This document shows positions 34,331 to 44,761 of a stretch of 64,000 bases of DNA, in pieces. Made by a program: the position numbers and the translations under genes. The notes under the pieces were generated by a model, which did no database searches, was not told the origin of the DNA, and saw nothing but the letters and a program-made list of their open reading frames with translations. Within the stretch, counting starts at the first letter, position 1, and each line of letters opens with the position of its first letter. The DNA comes from Stomorhina lunata (lineage: Eukaryota; Arthropoda; Insecta; Diptera; Rhiniidae): the NCBI GenBank assembly GCA_933228675.1, contig OW121741.1, positions 40,515,952 through 40,579,951 of the forward strand. The letters run 5' to 3'.

Positions 34331-37300
34331 ATTATACCCACCATCAAAAAGAATGGGGGTATATTGAGATTGTCATTCTAAGATGAATGAGCTATGTCCG
34401 TCTGTCTGTATGTCAGTATGTTTGTCTGTCTGTTTTCGGCACGATAAAACCTTAACGAAAGGATATCGGTCACTGAAATTTGGCATAAATATTCTTCATT
34501 TCTTGAAAAATTTTGGTAATGAAATCGGGCTAAATCGCTTCACATTTGTCCATAGCTCCCGTATAACCTCGTCTAGGCTAATCGCATATTTGCTAATAAA
34601 TGACAAATTATAATAGCTATAATGATAAACTTCGGCATATATAAAATTTACTTAAGCTCTAGGCAGCATATAAAATTTCATCGAAATCGGTTCACATTTA
34701 ACCATAGCTCCCATACAAAAAACAGCCTAAATTTCACCTAAAATACACTTAAATGCCAATAAATGATAAATTGGCCACTAAATTTAGCACAAGGAAGTCT
34801 TATGTCAATGCCAGCCAGCGTGTAAAATTTTGTCACAATCGGTCACCATTTGACCATAGCTCCCATATAAAAAACTTGCGAAAACACAAAAATACTAAAA
34901 AAGGGGGTTTATGTCTGACTGTCCGTCAGATAAAAGCCCAATAACTCCTTAACGAAAAGAGCTAAGGATACAAAATTTTACAAAAGTATTTTCGATATCT
35001 TGAGAAAATTGTGTATTGAAAATGGACGAAATCGGTTTACATCTAGTTAGAGCTCCTATATAACCCAACCCCGGGAATAACATTTATGCTGATAAATTGA
35101 ATACAATTTTAATAGCTATGACGACTAAATTTAGAATAGGAAAGTTTTATGGAACTATTGTTCAGTATTTATATCAAATTTTATAGAAATCAGTTCATAT
35201 TTAACTATAGCTTTCATATCAAAAACAATCCTGGAAACAAAAAAAAAATGTAGCAAAGGCCAGTTAAAACCTATTAGAAACTATGATAGCTATGGCCACT
35301 AAATTTTTCACAGATAAACTTTATATAAATACCAGCCAGTAAATACAATTTTGTGACAATCGGTCAACATTTGGCTATAGTTCCTATATATATATATATA
35401 ACATCCCCTTTTTATATCCACCATCAAAGAGAAGGGGGGGTATATTGAGATTGTCATTCCGTTTGTTATCTCCTTAATATTGGCTTAAAACCCAAAATTG
35501 AAGTATATTCTGAATCCTTATGAAATTCTTGGACTATTAAGGGTATCCGTCTGTCTCTCCGTATATCTGTTGTCGGCACGATAAAACCTTAACGAAAGGA
35601 TGTAGGTCACTGAAATTTGACATAAATATTCTTAATTTCTTTGAAAATTTTGGTATTGAAATCGGGCAAAATCGGTTCACATTTGACTATAGCTCCCTTA
35701 TAACCTCGTCTAGGCTAATCGCATATTTGCTAAACTTTGGTATGCACAAAATCTACCACTAAATTTAGCACAAGGAAGTTCCATGTCAATGCCAGCTAGT
35801 GTGAAAAATTTTGTCACAATCGGTCTCCATTTGACCATAGCTTCCATATAAAATACTTACGGTAACACAAAAATACTAAACCCAATTTTATGTCTGTCTG
35901 AAAATTGACTACTTATAGGAAAATTTTTCGAAAATTGACTATAGGAAATTTTTTAAATATTGACTATTTAAAGGAAATCTTCCCAAAATTGACTATTTAT
36001 TTTAAATTTTTCGCAAATATACTATTTGTAGGAAATTTTTCGAAAAATACTATTTATAGGAAATTTTTCGAAAATTGACTATTTATAGGAAATTTTTCGA
36101 AGATTGACTATTTACAGGAATTTTTTTGAAAATTCACTATTTATAGGAAATTTTTCGAAAATTGACTATTTATAGGAAATTTTTCGAAAATTGACTATTT
36201 AAAGGAAATCTTTCGAAAACTGACTATTTATAGGAAATTTTTGGAAAATTAACTATTAATATATTATAAATAGGAAATTTTTCAAAAATTGACTTTTTCT
36301 TGGAAATTTTTTCGAAAGTCTTTATATTATATTATCTTTATATTATATTAAATTTTTCGAAAATATACTATTTATAGGAAAATTTTCGAAAATTGCCTTT
36401 TTTTTAGGAAATTTTTCGAAAATTTGCTATTTATAGGAAATTTTTCGAAAATTGACTATTTATAGGAAATTTTTCGAAAATTGACTATTTATAGGAAATT
36501 TTTCGAAAATTGACTATTTATAGGAAATTTTTCGAAAATTGACTATTTATAGGAAATTTTTCGAAAATTGACTATTTATAGGAAATTTTTCGAAAATTGA
36601 CTATTTATAGGATATTTTTCAAAAATTGACTATTTACAGGAAATTTTTCGAAAATTGACTATTTACAAGAAATTTTTCGAAAATTGACTATTTATAGGAT
36701 ATTTTTCAAAAATTGACTATTTACAGGAAATTTTTCGAAAATTGACTATTTATAGGAAATTTTTCGAAAATTTACTATTTATAGGAAATTTTTCGAAAAT
36801 TGACTATTTATAGGAAATTTTTCGAAAATTGACTATTTATAGGAAATTTTTCGAAAATTGAGTATTTACAAGAAATTTTTCGAAAATTGACTATTTATAG
36901 GATATTTTCTAAAATTGACTATTTACAGGAAATTTTTCGAAAATTGACTATTTATAGGAAATTTTTCGAAAATTGACTATTTATAGGAAATTTTTCGAAA
37001 ATTTACTATTTATAGGAAATTTTTCGAAAATTGAGTATTTACAAGAAATTTTTCGAAAATTGACTATTTATAGGATATTTTCTAAAATTGACTATTTACA
37101 GGAAATTTTTCGAAAATTGACTATTTATAGGAAATTTTTCGAAAATTGACTATTTATAGGAAATTTTTCGAAAATTTACTATTTATAGGACATTTTTCGA
37201 AAATTGACTAGGAAATTTTTCAAAAATTTACTATAGGATATTTTTCAAAAATTAACTATTTAAAGGAAATATTTCGAAAATTGACTATTTATAGGAAATA

Positions 37301-37750
37301 TTTCGAAAATTGACTATTTATAGGAAATTTTTGGAAAATTGACTATTAATATATTATTAATAGGAAATTTTTCAAAAATTTACTTTTTCTAGGAAATTTT
37401 TCTAAAATTGACTATTTATAGGAAATGTTTCCAAAATTGACTATTTATAGGAAATTTTTCGAAAATTGATTATTAATAGGAAATTTTTCAAAATTTGACT
37501 TTTTCTAGGAAATTTTTCAAAAATTTATTATTTAAATAAATTTTATGTCTGTTTAAAGCGCAAAAGCTAAGGGGACAAAATTTTACAAAAGTATTTTCGA
37601 TATCTTCAAAAAGTTGTGTATTGAAAATGGGCGAAATGGGTTCACATTTAGTTAGAGCTTCCATATTACCCGCCCCGGGAATCACATTAAATTGAATACA
37701 ATCGTAGTAGCTTTGACGACTTAATTTAGAATAGGGAAGTTTTATGCAAA
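34331..37750 (+). mobile_element. Helentron-like family 1 array hosting a minisatellite
   Basis: 5' starts with ATACCCACCATCAAAAAG near 34335 and the variant ATATCCACCATCAAAGAG near 35413. The internal family 1 order is recognisable on both sides of the minisatellite: left flank ends TTTTATGTCTGTCTG at 35900, right flank resumes TTTTATGTCTGTTTAAAGCGC near 37540. The 3' hairpin end is missing; similarity stops near 37745. Confidence 0.78.
35901..37538. repeat. 29-bp minisatellite, about 56 copies
   Basis: The unit is GGAAATTTTTCGAAAATTGA followed by CTATTTATA (29 bp). The middle units are nearly uniform and the edges are degenerate. Each unit contains AATTTTTCGAAAATT, almost self-complementary, so each can form a short hairpin around TTCGAA. 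A larger period is visible: the variant TTGAGTATTTACAAGAAA occurs at 36858 and 37031, 173 bp apart (five 29-bp units and one 28-bp unit), with the same variant order after it. No coding potential. Confidence 0.97.
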
Positions 37751-38664
37751 TCAAAGAGATTTTACCTTTGATTTACAAACATAATTCGTAGTGATTGTGT
37801 TTGTAAAACAAGTAATAATGCAAGGTTTTTTTTATCTGGCTAAAGCTAGGCATACTCCTCCTGAAGATGATGGCCTAACCAACCAGCGTAACGCATAGAT
37901 GCATTAGTTGTCCCCAAAAATATTTTTTATTTTATCAATAAATTGCCTTTTAAATAAATGTAATAGACTGGGATTAAGTGCAAATAATTTTTCTTTTAAA
38001 AATATTTATATTCTGAATTCCAGGATTTAAAATTATCTCCGAGAATACAGCTTAGCTTCACATAAAGCTTCAGGAACTGTATTATCAGGGTTTCGATTTT
38101 GAAAATATTGTTAAAATTGAAAAATAGAAACACTATGTCGATTTTGAAATGTAAAATTTGTCTTCTTTCAATAAAAATTTTCCCAAAGCCTATAACTCTT
38201 TAATAATTCTTTAATTTACAATCTTAAATCTCTCCTTTGTAATGCCTATAATTATGCAAAATTATCGATCTGTGAAAATGTAAAGCAATGGAAAAATGTG
38301 AACTATTTTTTAAACTGGCCTCTGTTGTTTTCCAAATTAATTTGAATATCAAATACCCCGAAGAGTCATTGAGAAAGGCTCTTTACTTGAACATTCAAAA
38401 TGCAGAAGGAAAACAATAAATATTTATTTAAAAAGATACGCGAGTAAATACAATAAATAAAAGCGCCTCATCGACATATAATTTTCATGTAGCCCAGGAA
38501 ACAAAAATTAAGAATTTTTCAGGGGCTAAATGAGATGTGAGGCTGGATAAACTTTTCATATTATTTCTTATATTACTTTTCTTTATCGCTTTATTAGGGT
38601 GCGCTCAAATCTCTCACTCAGCTCCATAATTTGTAGGTAGGGAGGAGAGGTACCCCGGGATTTA
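37751..38664. other. Non-coding stretch, no gene seen
   Basis: No motif-bearing frame; no element ends recognised. Confidence 0.4.
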
Positions 38665-38836
38665 AACCAAAATTAGTAGAGCTCGTTTATTGGGTCAACT
38701 TATTGACGTAGGCCGAATTTTAAATTCTGTTAAGAATCGCGGCTTATAAAGGGTTTTTTTTAATAAGAGCGCTACAAAAGCTTTTTTTAAATTAAATAAA
38801 AACGGTTTCGGATATCAAGGAAGTTCTTTATTTCTG

Positions 38837-39186
38837 TTAAAGCACGTTTGATGCATGGTCACCACTTGCATGCTTGCAGAAGTCCCGACGCTGAACCCAA
38901 TTTGTGACGGTTTTCAAGCATAAGTTGGCCAATACTGTTGCAATTTCGCGTTCAATATTCGTACGAAGTTCATCAGTCGTCGCTGTCTTTTTAGCATAGA
39001 CCATAGACTTGAAGTAGCCCCAAAGGAAATAGTCTAACTGCGTCAAATCGCACGACCGAGTCTGCCAATCGGCTGGATTATTTCGTGAGATAACAGGTTC
39101 TCCAAACTTGATTTTCGAAAAATTGATTGTGACATTCGCTGTATGGCGCCGTCCTATTCGAACCACATGTCCTCCCAGTCCTTATC
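38837..39186 (-). pseudogene. DD41D transposase C-terminal half, degraded
   Basis: Minus-strand product contains ISRNNPADWQTRSCDLTQLD followed by YFLWGYFKSMVYAKK, matching the third-Asp region and C-terminal part of copies 1 and 2. The second-Asp block is reduced to a worn HMWFE followed by a frameshift (DGA... becomes GRRHTANVTI). The first Asp and the DNA-binding domain are absent. It is more diverged than copies 1-3. Confidence 0.8.
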
Positions 39187-39193
39187 ATCCAAT

Positions 39194-39482
39194 AATATAA
39201 TATAATTCCCTGACAACATTCCAATTGGAACAAGGGGTACTTCTCTCAGACAATGAGCTGCATCCGATTCTATTTTTAGACTCATTGAAAGGACGTCAAA
39301 TGCATTTGTTAGAGAAGTTTTACATAGCCCAATATTCAATAACCAGTGGCTAACTGAGTTATGAGGTGAACCGCAGCTTTTTAGAAAATTTATTTTTTTC
39401 AAGTGGGTCTGATCGGGGATCGAACTTGGGACCTCTGGTATGCTAGGCGGATGACTAACTTGCTACACCATGGCTGTTCACA
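39194..39482 (-). mobile_element. tRNA-derived SINE, copy 1
   Basis: Flanked by the direct repeat TATCATCCAAT (39183-39193 and 39483-39493). The minus-strand head reads ATGGTGTAGCAAGTTAG, CATCCGCCTAGCATACC, and AAGTTCGATCCCCG. These are Pol III box A-like and box B positions; the anticodon-arm segment resembles tRNA-Val. The body ends in an AT-rich tail. A short central module present in copy 2 is deleted. It split the DD41D relic. Confidence 0.85.
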
Positions 39483-40244
39483 TATCATCCAATTGGGGCC
39501 AACAATATTCGGTTATCATTGAACGTAACGTGTCGGATATGGAAAAGAAATATAAGTTAAAAATGGGGGTCCAAAGCAGGTATTCCAAGGAGTGGACGTC
39601 TAGTAGTTTATCTTTGTGGATAAACTAATAGACTCGTGCCGAATTTCATTACATTTTGTTGAGAACTCCGGCGTATACATTGACAACAAAAATTAGTTAG
39701 AAAATGGGGGTCCAAGGCAGGTACCCCAAACAGTCAAGGAATCTCAAGCAAAACTATATAACTCTTACTTGGTTCAATTATTAGCCGTGTGTCAAATTTT
39801 TCAAATTCTGTTGAGAATTGCGACTCGTACATAGAAAAACAAATTGGGTTCAAGCCAGGTACTCAAGGAGTCGACGAATTTCTAAAAAAATTGGTAGACC
39901 TCTTTTTTAAAATTATTAATATACGAGTGTTGAATTTCATCAAATTCTGTTTAGATTTGCGATTTGAACATTGAGAAGAAAAATAATTGAAAAAATGCGG
40001 ATCCAAGGCAGGCACCTTAAGGAGTCGACAAATTTCAACCAAAATTAGTAGACCTCTTTTTTGAATTAACTAAGAGACGTTGTTGAATTTTATCAAATTC
40101 TGGTTAGAATTCTTTCGAATCCAATTTTTCTTATCAAAAATTTCAAAATTTCATCATTGTAGGATCACTCCTCCTATTTTTTGCACTTCGATATATAAAG
40201 AAATTCTACTGTGCGACGTTCTAACCAATATTTTTGGTTAACGG

Positions 40245-40390
40245 GTGTTAAAGTAGTTCCCCAGGTGACACCACGAGGTGGTCGGTGTCAATAGTTGAGA
40301 CTAAGGATAACCAAGATAAGTCTGGGCTTAGCAAGTTAAGACCAGTCAGAACCGTTGTTCGGTTTCCAACATCCCCTACATCACACAATT
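40245..40390 (+). mobile_element. TA-flanked composite element fragment F
   Basis: Matches the central part of copies A-D (GGGTGTTAAA, CACCACGAGGTGGTCGGTGT, ACATCCCCTACAT). No ends or tRNA-like modules remain. A SINE remnant follows directly. Confidence 0.65.
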
Positions 40391-40404
40391 AACTAGATAC
40401 ATAC

Positions 40405-40498
40405 ATAATTCTCTCAGAAAATGAGCTGTGTCCGATTCTATTTTTAGACTCATTGAAAGGGACACATTGGAACCTCTGGGACCACGGCGGTTCACGCA
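40405..40498 (-). mobile_element. tRNA-derived SINE remnant, copy 3
   Basis: Shares TTCTCTCAGAAAATGAGCTG, CCGATTCTATTTTTAGACTC, ATTGAAAGGGAC and a worn ACCTCTGG...ACCACGGCGGTTCAC head with SINE copies 1 and 2. The middle of the element is deleted. Confidence 0.7.
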
Positions 40499-41566
40499 AT
40501 TACCTACGAAATGTTAAATTTTTGTTTAATAAAAAGCTCATAGGGCAAAGCTTCTAGCCTTACTAGTCCATTGTCATAGGGTACTGCTTTCTTAGAAGGT
40601 AACTGCTGCAGTAGCTGTGAAAATTAGAGTTAGGATTCCAAATGTGATATGCTCTTTGCCAGCTTCCGTGTATCATTTACACTCTCCTTAGCTTAATTTT
40701 ACATTCGAATACTGTAAATTTCTCCTACAGGCCCAAAGCTTTTGGTTAGACTTCCTATAAAATAATCAACAGTTCGATCAGATTCTGCTCAAATTATTTC
40801 CTGGGTTAAAAAACAAATACTCATACTACACACCCAGACTCATAGATACAAACTCCTAAAAACCCCATAATAATTAAGTGAAATGGGCGATTGAACGGAC
40901 ACCTTTTCAATGTTAAAATGCTCTTGAATTAAATATTTATGAACAAATAAATGAGAGTACGAATGAACGTTTGAATTGCTGCCGTTTTGGAAGAATGGTC
41001 GGTCGGTAGTTTCAGTGAGTATTTGTTTAACAAACTTACCGTTAACAATTAACACATCCGTAATTGGAGGCGCTCTTTAAACACTCATACACCCACACAC
41101 ACAAATGTTTGCATAGACACTTACTCACACCGATACAACTTATTTCGACACGCACTTTTCATTTATTTAAAACGAATTTCTTCTATGATCCATTTTGTCG
41201 TATTCCTAGGAAACATTTGCATTTTAAACGATTTTGTTTCACTTAACACAAATTGTTTGTTCTTTTCCGAATGTTGGATTTTTTTTGTGTGTGTTTTTAA
41301 ATAATGGAAAATAAAATAAAAATTAATTGAAATAGGAAGAAATAAAGTAAATAATACGAGTTAATCGTTGTGGTAGGGAGATTTTTGTCATAGGCAGGAA
41401 AGTCTTGGACGAAAAATGATTTTATATGGCAGATGCTTGGGATTTTTGTAAAAATGTACTCAATAGTAAGTAGTTGTGTTATTTGGAAATATCAGTTGTG
41501 ATATTTGGAAATATCAGCGGCACGTAGAATTTATTTTAGGATAATTGTGGAGAGACCAGGTTAATA
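40499..41566. other. Non-coding stretch
   Basis: No gene or element ends recognised. Short CA-rich tract near 41085. Confidence 0.4.
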
Positions 41567-41815
41567 CCCAGTAAAACTTTTCATTACCAAATAATGAGTT
41601 AAACAGTTAAACTATTGAACATGAACTACTTACTCATTCGCTGTTTAAGTCATTACATTAACATGGGGATGTCATTGGAGGCAAGTACTTACCAATTGTA
41701 GAAAAGTAATGACTTGGGTAAGCAATTTGAAAGCAACAACAACAACAGCAACAACTTTTTTGTTGTTGTTTTATTAAAAACATATATTTTTAAACGAAAT
41801 ACAAAATTTTTTTAT

Positions 41816-41885
41816 GATCCCATGGGGGCTCGAACGCAGACCCTCCGACTGCTAGGCAGAGACTCTTCCACTGAGCTACTTCATA
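41816..41885 (-). other. tRNA-Ala-like module in copy A
   Basis: On the minus strand: GTAGCTCAGTGGAAGAGTC (box A), CTGCCTAGCAGTCGGAGGGT (anticodon arm with AGC in loop position), TGGGTCTGCGTTCGAGCC (box B) and CCCATGGGATCA, then a T-run. The acceptor stem does not pair, so it is a tRNA-derived sequence rather than a tRNA gene. One box B base differs from copies B and C. Confidence 0.7.
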
Positions 41886-42696
41886 TGTTGAAAACTTAGC
41901 AGCTTATAATTAATATAAACAATTTTTATTTTTAGATCCAAAATCATGTAAAAATAACTTTGTTTTTCCCTCCTTTTTTTTTGCTTTGTTGTAATTTTTG
42001 GAAAAATATTTTTATACGATTTTTTGTAATTATTTTAAAACTTTTTTAAAATTATTTTAAAACTTAAACAATTTAAATCTTCTTTTTTGTATAAGTTTTT
42101 ACATAAGATTGACTCTTACTTACTTAAATGTTACAACCTGTTAAGGTCAAAGTCAGAGCATATTTTAGAATTCCATGGATTTTGATCTTGTGCGAATATT
42201 CTCCAATTTTATAGGCCAAGCTTTGAAAAATGTTCCTCTACTTGGTCTTTCTATCGAAGTTTTGGACATCCTCCTCTAACATTAGGTAGTGGGACATTTC
42301 AATTCTAATTTTATCCTCTTCATTGTATTTTTTTAAGAGAGGGTTACTAGCCCGTAATCCTAACCCATTTTTATCGATCTTATGGGACAACTCTCGGAAC
42401 ATTTTAAATCACAATATCAATGGGTGTTAAACTAGCTTACGGGGTGATACCATGAGGAGGTGTGTGTCCACAGTTGAGATGAAGGATGACCCAGATAAGT
42501 TGGGCTTACCAAGTTAAGACCAATTAGAATCGTGTTTGGTATTCAACATCCCCTACATAATCAAAATTGACTCATGATGGTATTTTTTCATTAACGTGAG
42601 TTAGTTTTACAATTTTTTTTTACAGAAGATAATATTTAAGTTCTTAAAATTCAATTTAAAAAGACTCTTTTAATAAAAAAAAAAACTAAAAAAAAT

Positions 42697-42750
42697 TGTT
42701 GCCCTTGGTGGGATTTGAACCGGGGCCATTCAGTTTAAATTACCATCTTA
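42697..42750 (-). other. tRNA-like module 2 in copy A
   Basis: The minus strand reads GATGGTAATTTAAACTGAAT, then GGCCCCGGTTCAAATCCCAC and CAAGGGCAAC, followed by T-runs. GGTTCAAATCC is a good Pol III box B; box A is not convincing. Confidence 0.55.
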
Positions 42751-42758
42751 ATTACAAA

Positions 42759-44151
42759 GTACCTGGTAGACCGAGCCTTGCTCGGAGCTTTAAAATAAAT
42801 TTAGAGGAAAGACATTGTAGAAATATTCAGTTAATTTTGAATTATTTGATTTATTTTGTCCGACCAACACATAGTTTGCATAGTTTACAGTTTAACTCAT
42901 TTTGAATAATTTTGGAAATTATTCATATCAACAGAAACCTCTGTCGACTCATGCGCAACAACTTTGCTAAAGATTATAGTCTGATCAAATGCACAGTTTA
43001 CGATTTAATTCATTTTGAGTAGTTTTCTGTCGGACTTTGCTTATTCCAATTCATAAACCTTCTTCGGCTTATCCGTAACAACTTTGCTGAAGATTATAGC
43101 ATGATTAAATGTACAGCATACGATTAAATTGACTTTGAGTAAATTTCAGTAGCGCCACCTGTCGAAATTTCTTCATACCAACTAAGAAACCTTCGTCGGC
43201 TCATGTGCAACAACTTTGCTAAAGATTGTAGCATGATTAAATGTACAGATTACGATTAAAATTATGTTTCTGTAGCGCCACCTGTCGGAAATTATTCATA
43301 CCAACTAAAAAGCCTTCGTCGGCTCATGCGCTACAACTTTGCTAAAGATCATAGCATGATCAAATGTACAGTTTACGATTTAATTAATTTTTAGTAATTT
43401 TCAGTGGCGCCATCTGTCGGAAATTAGTCTTATCAACTTTAAAACCTTCGCCGGCTTATCCGCAACATCTTCGGTAAAGAGCATAACACAATCAAATTCA
43501 CTGTTTACTATTCTATAAAGAACATACATACAGACAAACATTCATTTGTTTAAAATAATACTAATTTTTCCCCCTTTTTATTCCCTAATTTCTAAAAGTT
43601 CCATATGTATATTTGGTACTTTTTTGGTGCCAATTGAATTCGGTACATTTTTTTAAAACGCATTTAACATAATGTATAATGTTCCTATTCATATTACTTT
43701 GGAGATGTTAAGTTATCATTTTATCCCTTTTTTACCCATTTTGGCTCTAAAATCAAAAAAGTACCAAATACGTGTTTCATGTTTTTTTTACAGCGATTGA
43801 TTGCAGTACCAAGTTTCTTTCTATATTCTTTAGTTTAAAATATAAGAGTGGGTTAAAAAGGTGCCAAAAAAACTATTTTCACCCTTTTTTACCCCCTACC
43901 GGACATAGTTTCAAAAAAGTACCAAACACCTGTCCGCTTATTTTCAAAGCTGTTTAAAACGTAATTTTAATTTTGTTTCTATACCTATTACTTTAGGAGA
44001 CATAGCGTTTTCGATTTTTTCCCCTTTTTACCCGTTTTTACCCTCTTAGAGGTAAAAGTTCCAAAAGTCCCTTCTTCTTCGACCTATACATCAAAAAAGA
44101 TACCCACTGTCCAAATTTTATCAAAATCGTTAGAGCCGTTTTCGAGATAGC

Positions 44152-44210
<59 letters not shown>

Positions 44211-44253
44211 ATATATATATATATACAATTATTGCTCGTTTAAGAATATAAGA
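42759..44253 (-). mobile_element. Helitron-like non-autonomous element, copy 2
   Basis: Inserted in composite element A. Sister composite D reads ATTACAAATAAGTACTTCTG across the site. Here the same sequence is split between A and T with nothing duplicated. On the minus strand it starts TCTTATATTC and ends CCGAGCAAGGCTCGGTCTAC then CAGGTAC. TA tract at about 44157-44224 and ~130-bp tandem units at 42930-43490. It is close to copy 1 over its whole length, including shared unusual positions. Confidence 0.88.
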
Positions 44254-44356
44254 TAAGTACTTCTGTAATAACTTATTATTTATTCGGATGGTATGTTGTA
44301 GTCGTTACAAGGTAACCAGTTATCAGAGTACTTGCCATTACCAAAGTTTTGCTGGG

Positions 44357-44459
44357 TATAATCTCCTCTTAAAGCACGATATGTGGCTGTTGCAGAATCA
44401 CCATTTTTGTAGTATGTTTTGATAATTTTTATGCGTTGTGTGATACTTAAGCGATTCAT
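44357..44459 (-). pseudogene. DD41D transposase N-terminus cut by composite element A
   Basis: From the ATG at 44457-44459 the minus strand reads MNRLSITQRIKIIKTYYKNG then DSATATYRALRGDY. This is the start of the DNA-binding domain of a rosa-type transposase (compare MERYTIQQRVKVIQTYYENG in copy 2). The frame is open until it meets the TA at the edge of copy A, which evidently inserted into it. The downstream part is not recognisable beyond 41566, so the gene was already truncated or the far side was lost. Confidence 0.78.
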
Positions 44460-44761
44460 TTTCGTCAATGTCAAACTTTTAACTGAAAAGAAAGAAATTG
44501 GTTTAACAACTTAGTTTGACAGATTTCGAATTCCCGTACTATACCATTGAAACCACGAAATGGATAACTCGATATTTGTAGAACTTTACTCAAATACTAA
44601 TCAATTAGAGGCTGTAAAGGACAAACATTTTAATTCCGTGAAGAAAGGAAGTATCCGAGATAACTACCTAATTTGGAAAATTTGATAAAATTATTTTGAT
44701 AAGATTGATAATAATCTCACATTATCATTAAATCGTGAATGTGATTCTGAGTCGATCAGTA
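44460..44761. other. Spacer between inverted composite elements A and B
   Basis: Begins with the 5' flank of the DD41D fragment; the rest shows weak similarity to Helentron-like family 2 (CTGTAAAGGACAAA near 44612). No gene. Confidence 0.45.

Larger units (their letters stand above)
38744..39535 (-). mobile_element. rosa-type DD41D transposon relic, copy 4
   Basis: Left end near GGGTTTTTTTTAATAAGAGC. The right (N-terminal) half of the element is missing: coding similarity ends in the segment TCCAATTGGGGCCAACAATA at about 39490-39535. A SINE with an 11-bp target duplication splits it at 39194-39482. It inserted into a 145-bp tandem array. Confidence 0.7.
38665..40112. repeat. ~145-bp tandem array interrupted by transposons
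   Basis: Unit landmarks are GGTCCAAGGCAGGTACCCCA, CCAAAATTAGTAGACCTC and GAATTTCATCAAATTCTG. About four units occupy 39571-40112, and one partial unit lies at 38665-38743. Between them sit a DD41D relic (38744-39535) and, inside that, a SINE. Unit starts near 39573, 39711, 39852 and 40004 give periods of 138-152 bp. The frame at 39789-39974 is a by-product of the repeat. Confidence 0.75.
41567..44356 (+). mobile_element. TA-flanked composite element, copy A (carries Helitron-like insertion)
   Basis: Ends CCCAGTAAAACTTTTCATTA at 41567 and CCAAAGTTTTGCTGGG to 44356, each flanked by TA. The true element is about 1.3 kb; 42759-44253 is a later Helitron-like insertion. Internal order: terminal block, (CAA)n-like tract near 41737, tRNA-like module 1 (41816-41885, minus), about 0.7 kb of spacer, tRNA-like module 2 (42697-42750, minus), terminal block. 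No transposase frame, so non-autonomous. TA duplication suggests mobilisation by a Tc1/mariner-type enzyme, but the ends match none of the transposases in this window. Confidence 0.8.

Noticed and set aside
36000..37200. CRISPR-like array (regular short repeats)
   Set aside because: The 29-bp units are directly abutting with no unique spacers, and the host DNA is clearly from an animal nuclear genome.
41064..41246. His/Thr-rich 60-codon frame
   Set aside because: Arises from a CA-rich tract; no supporting evidence.
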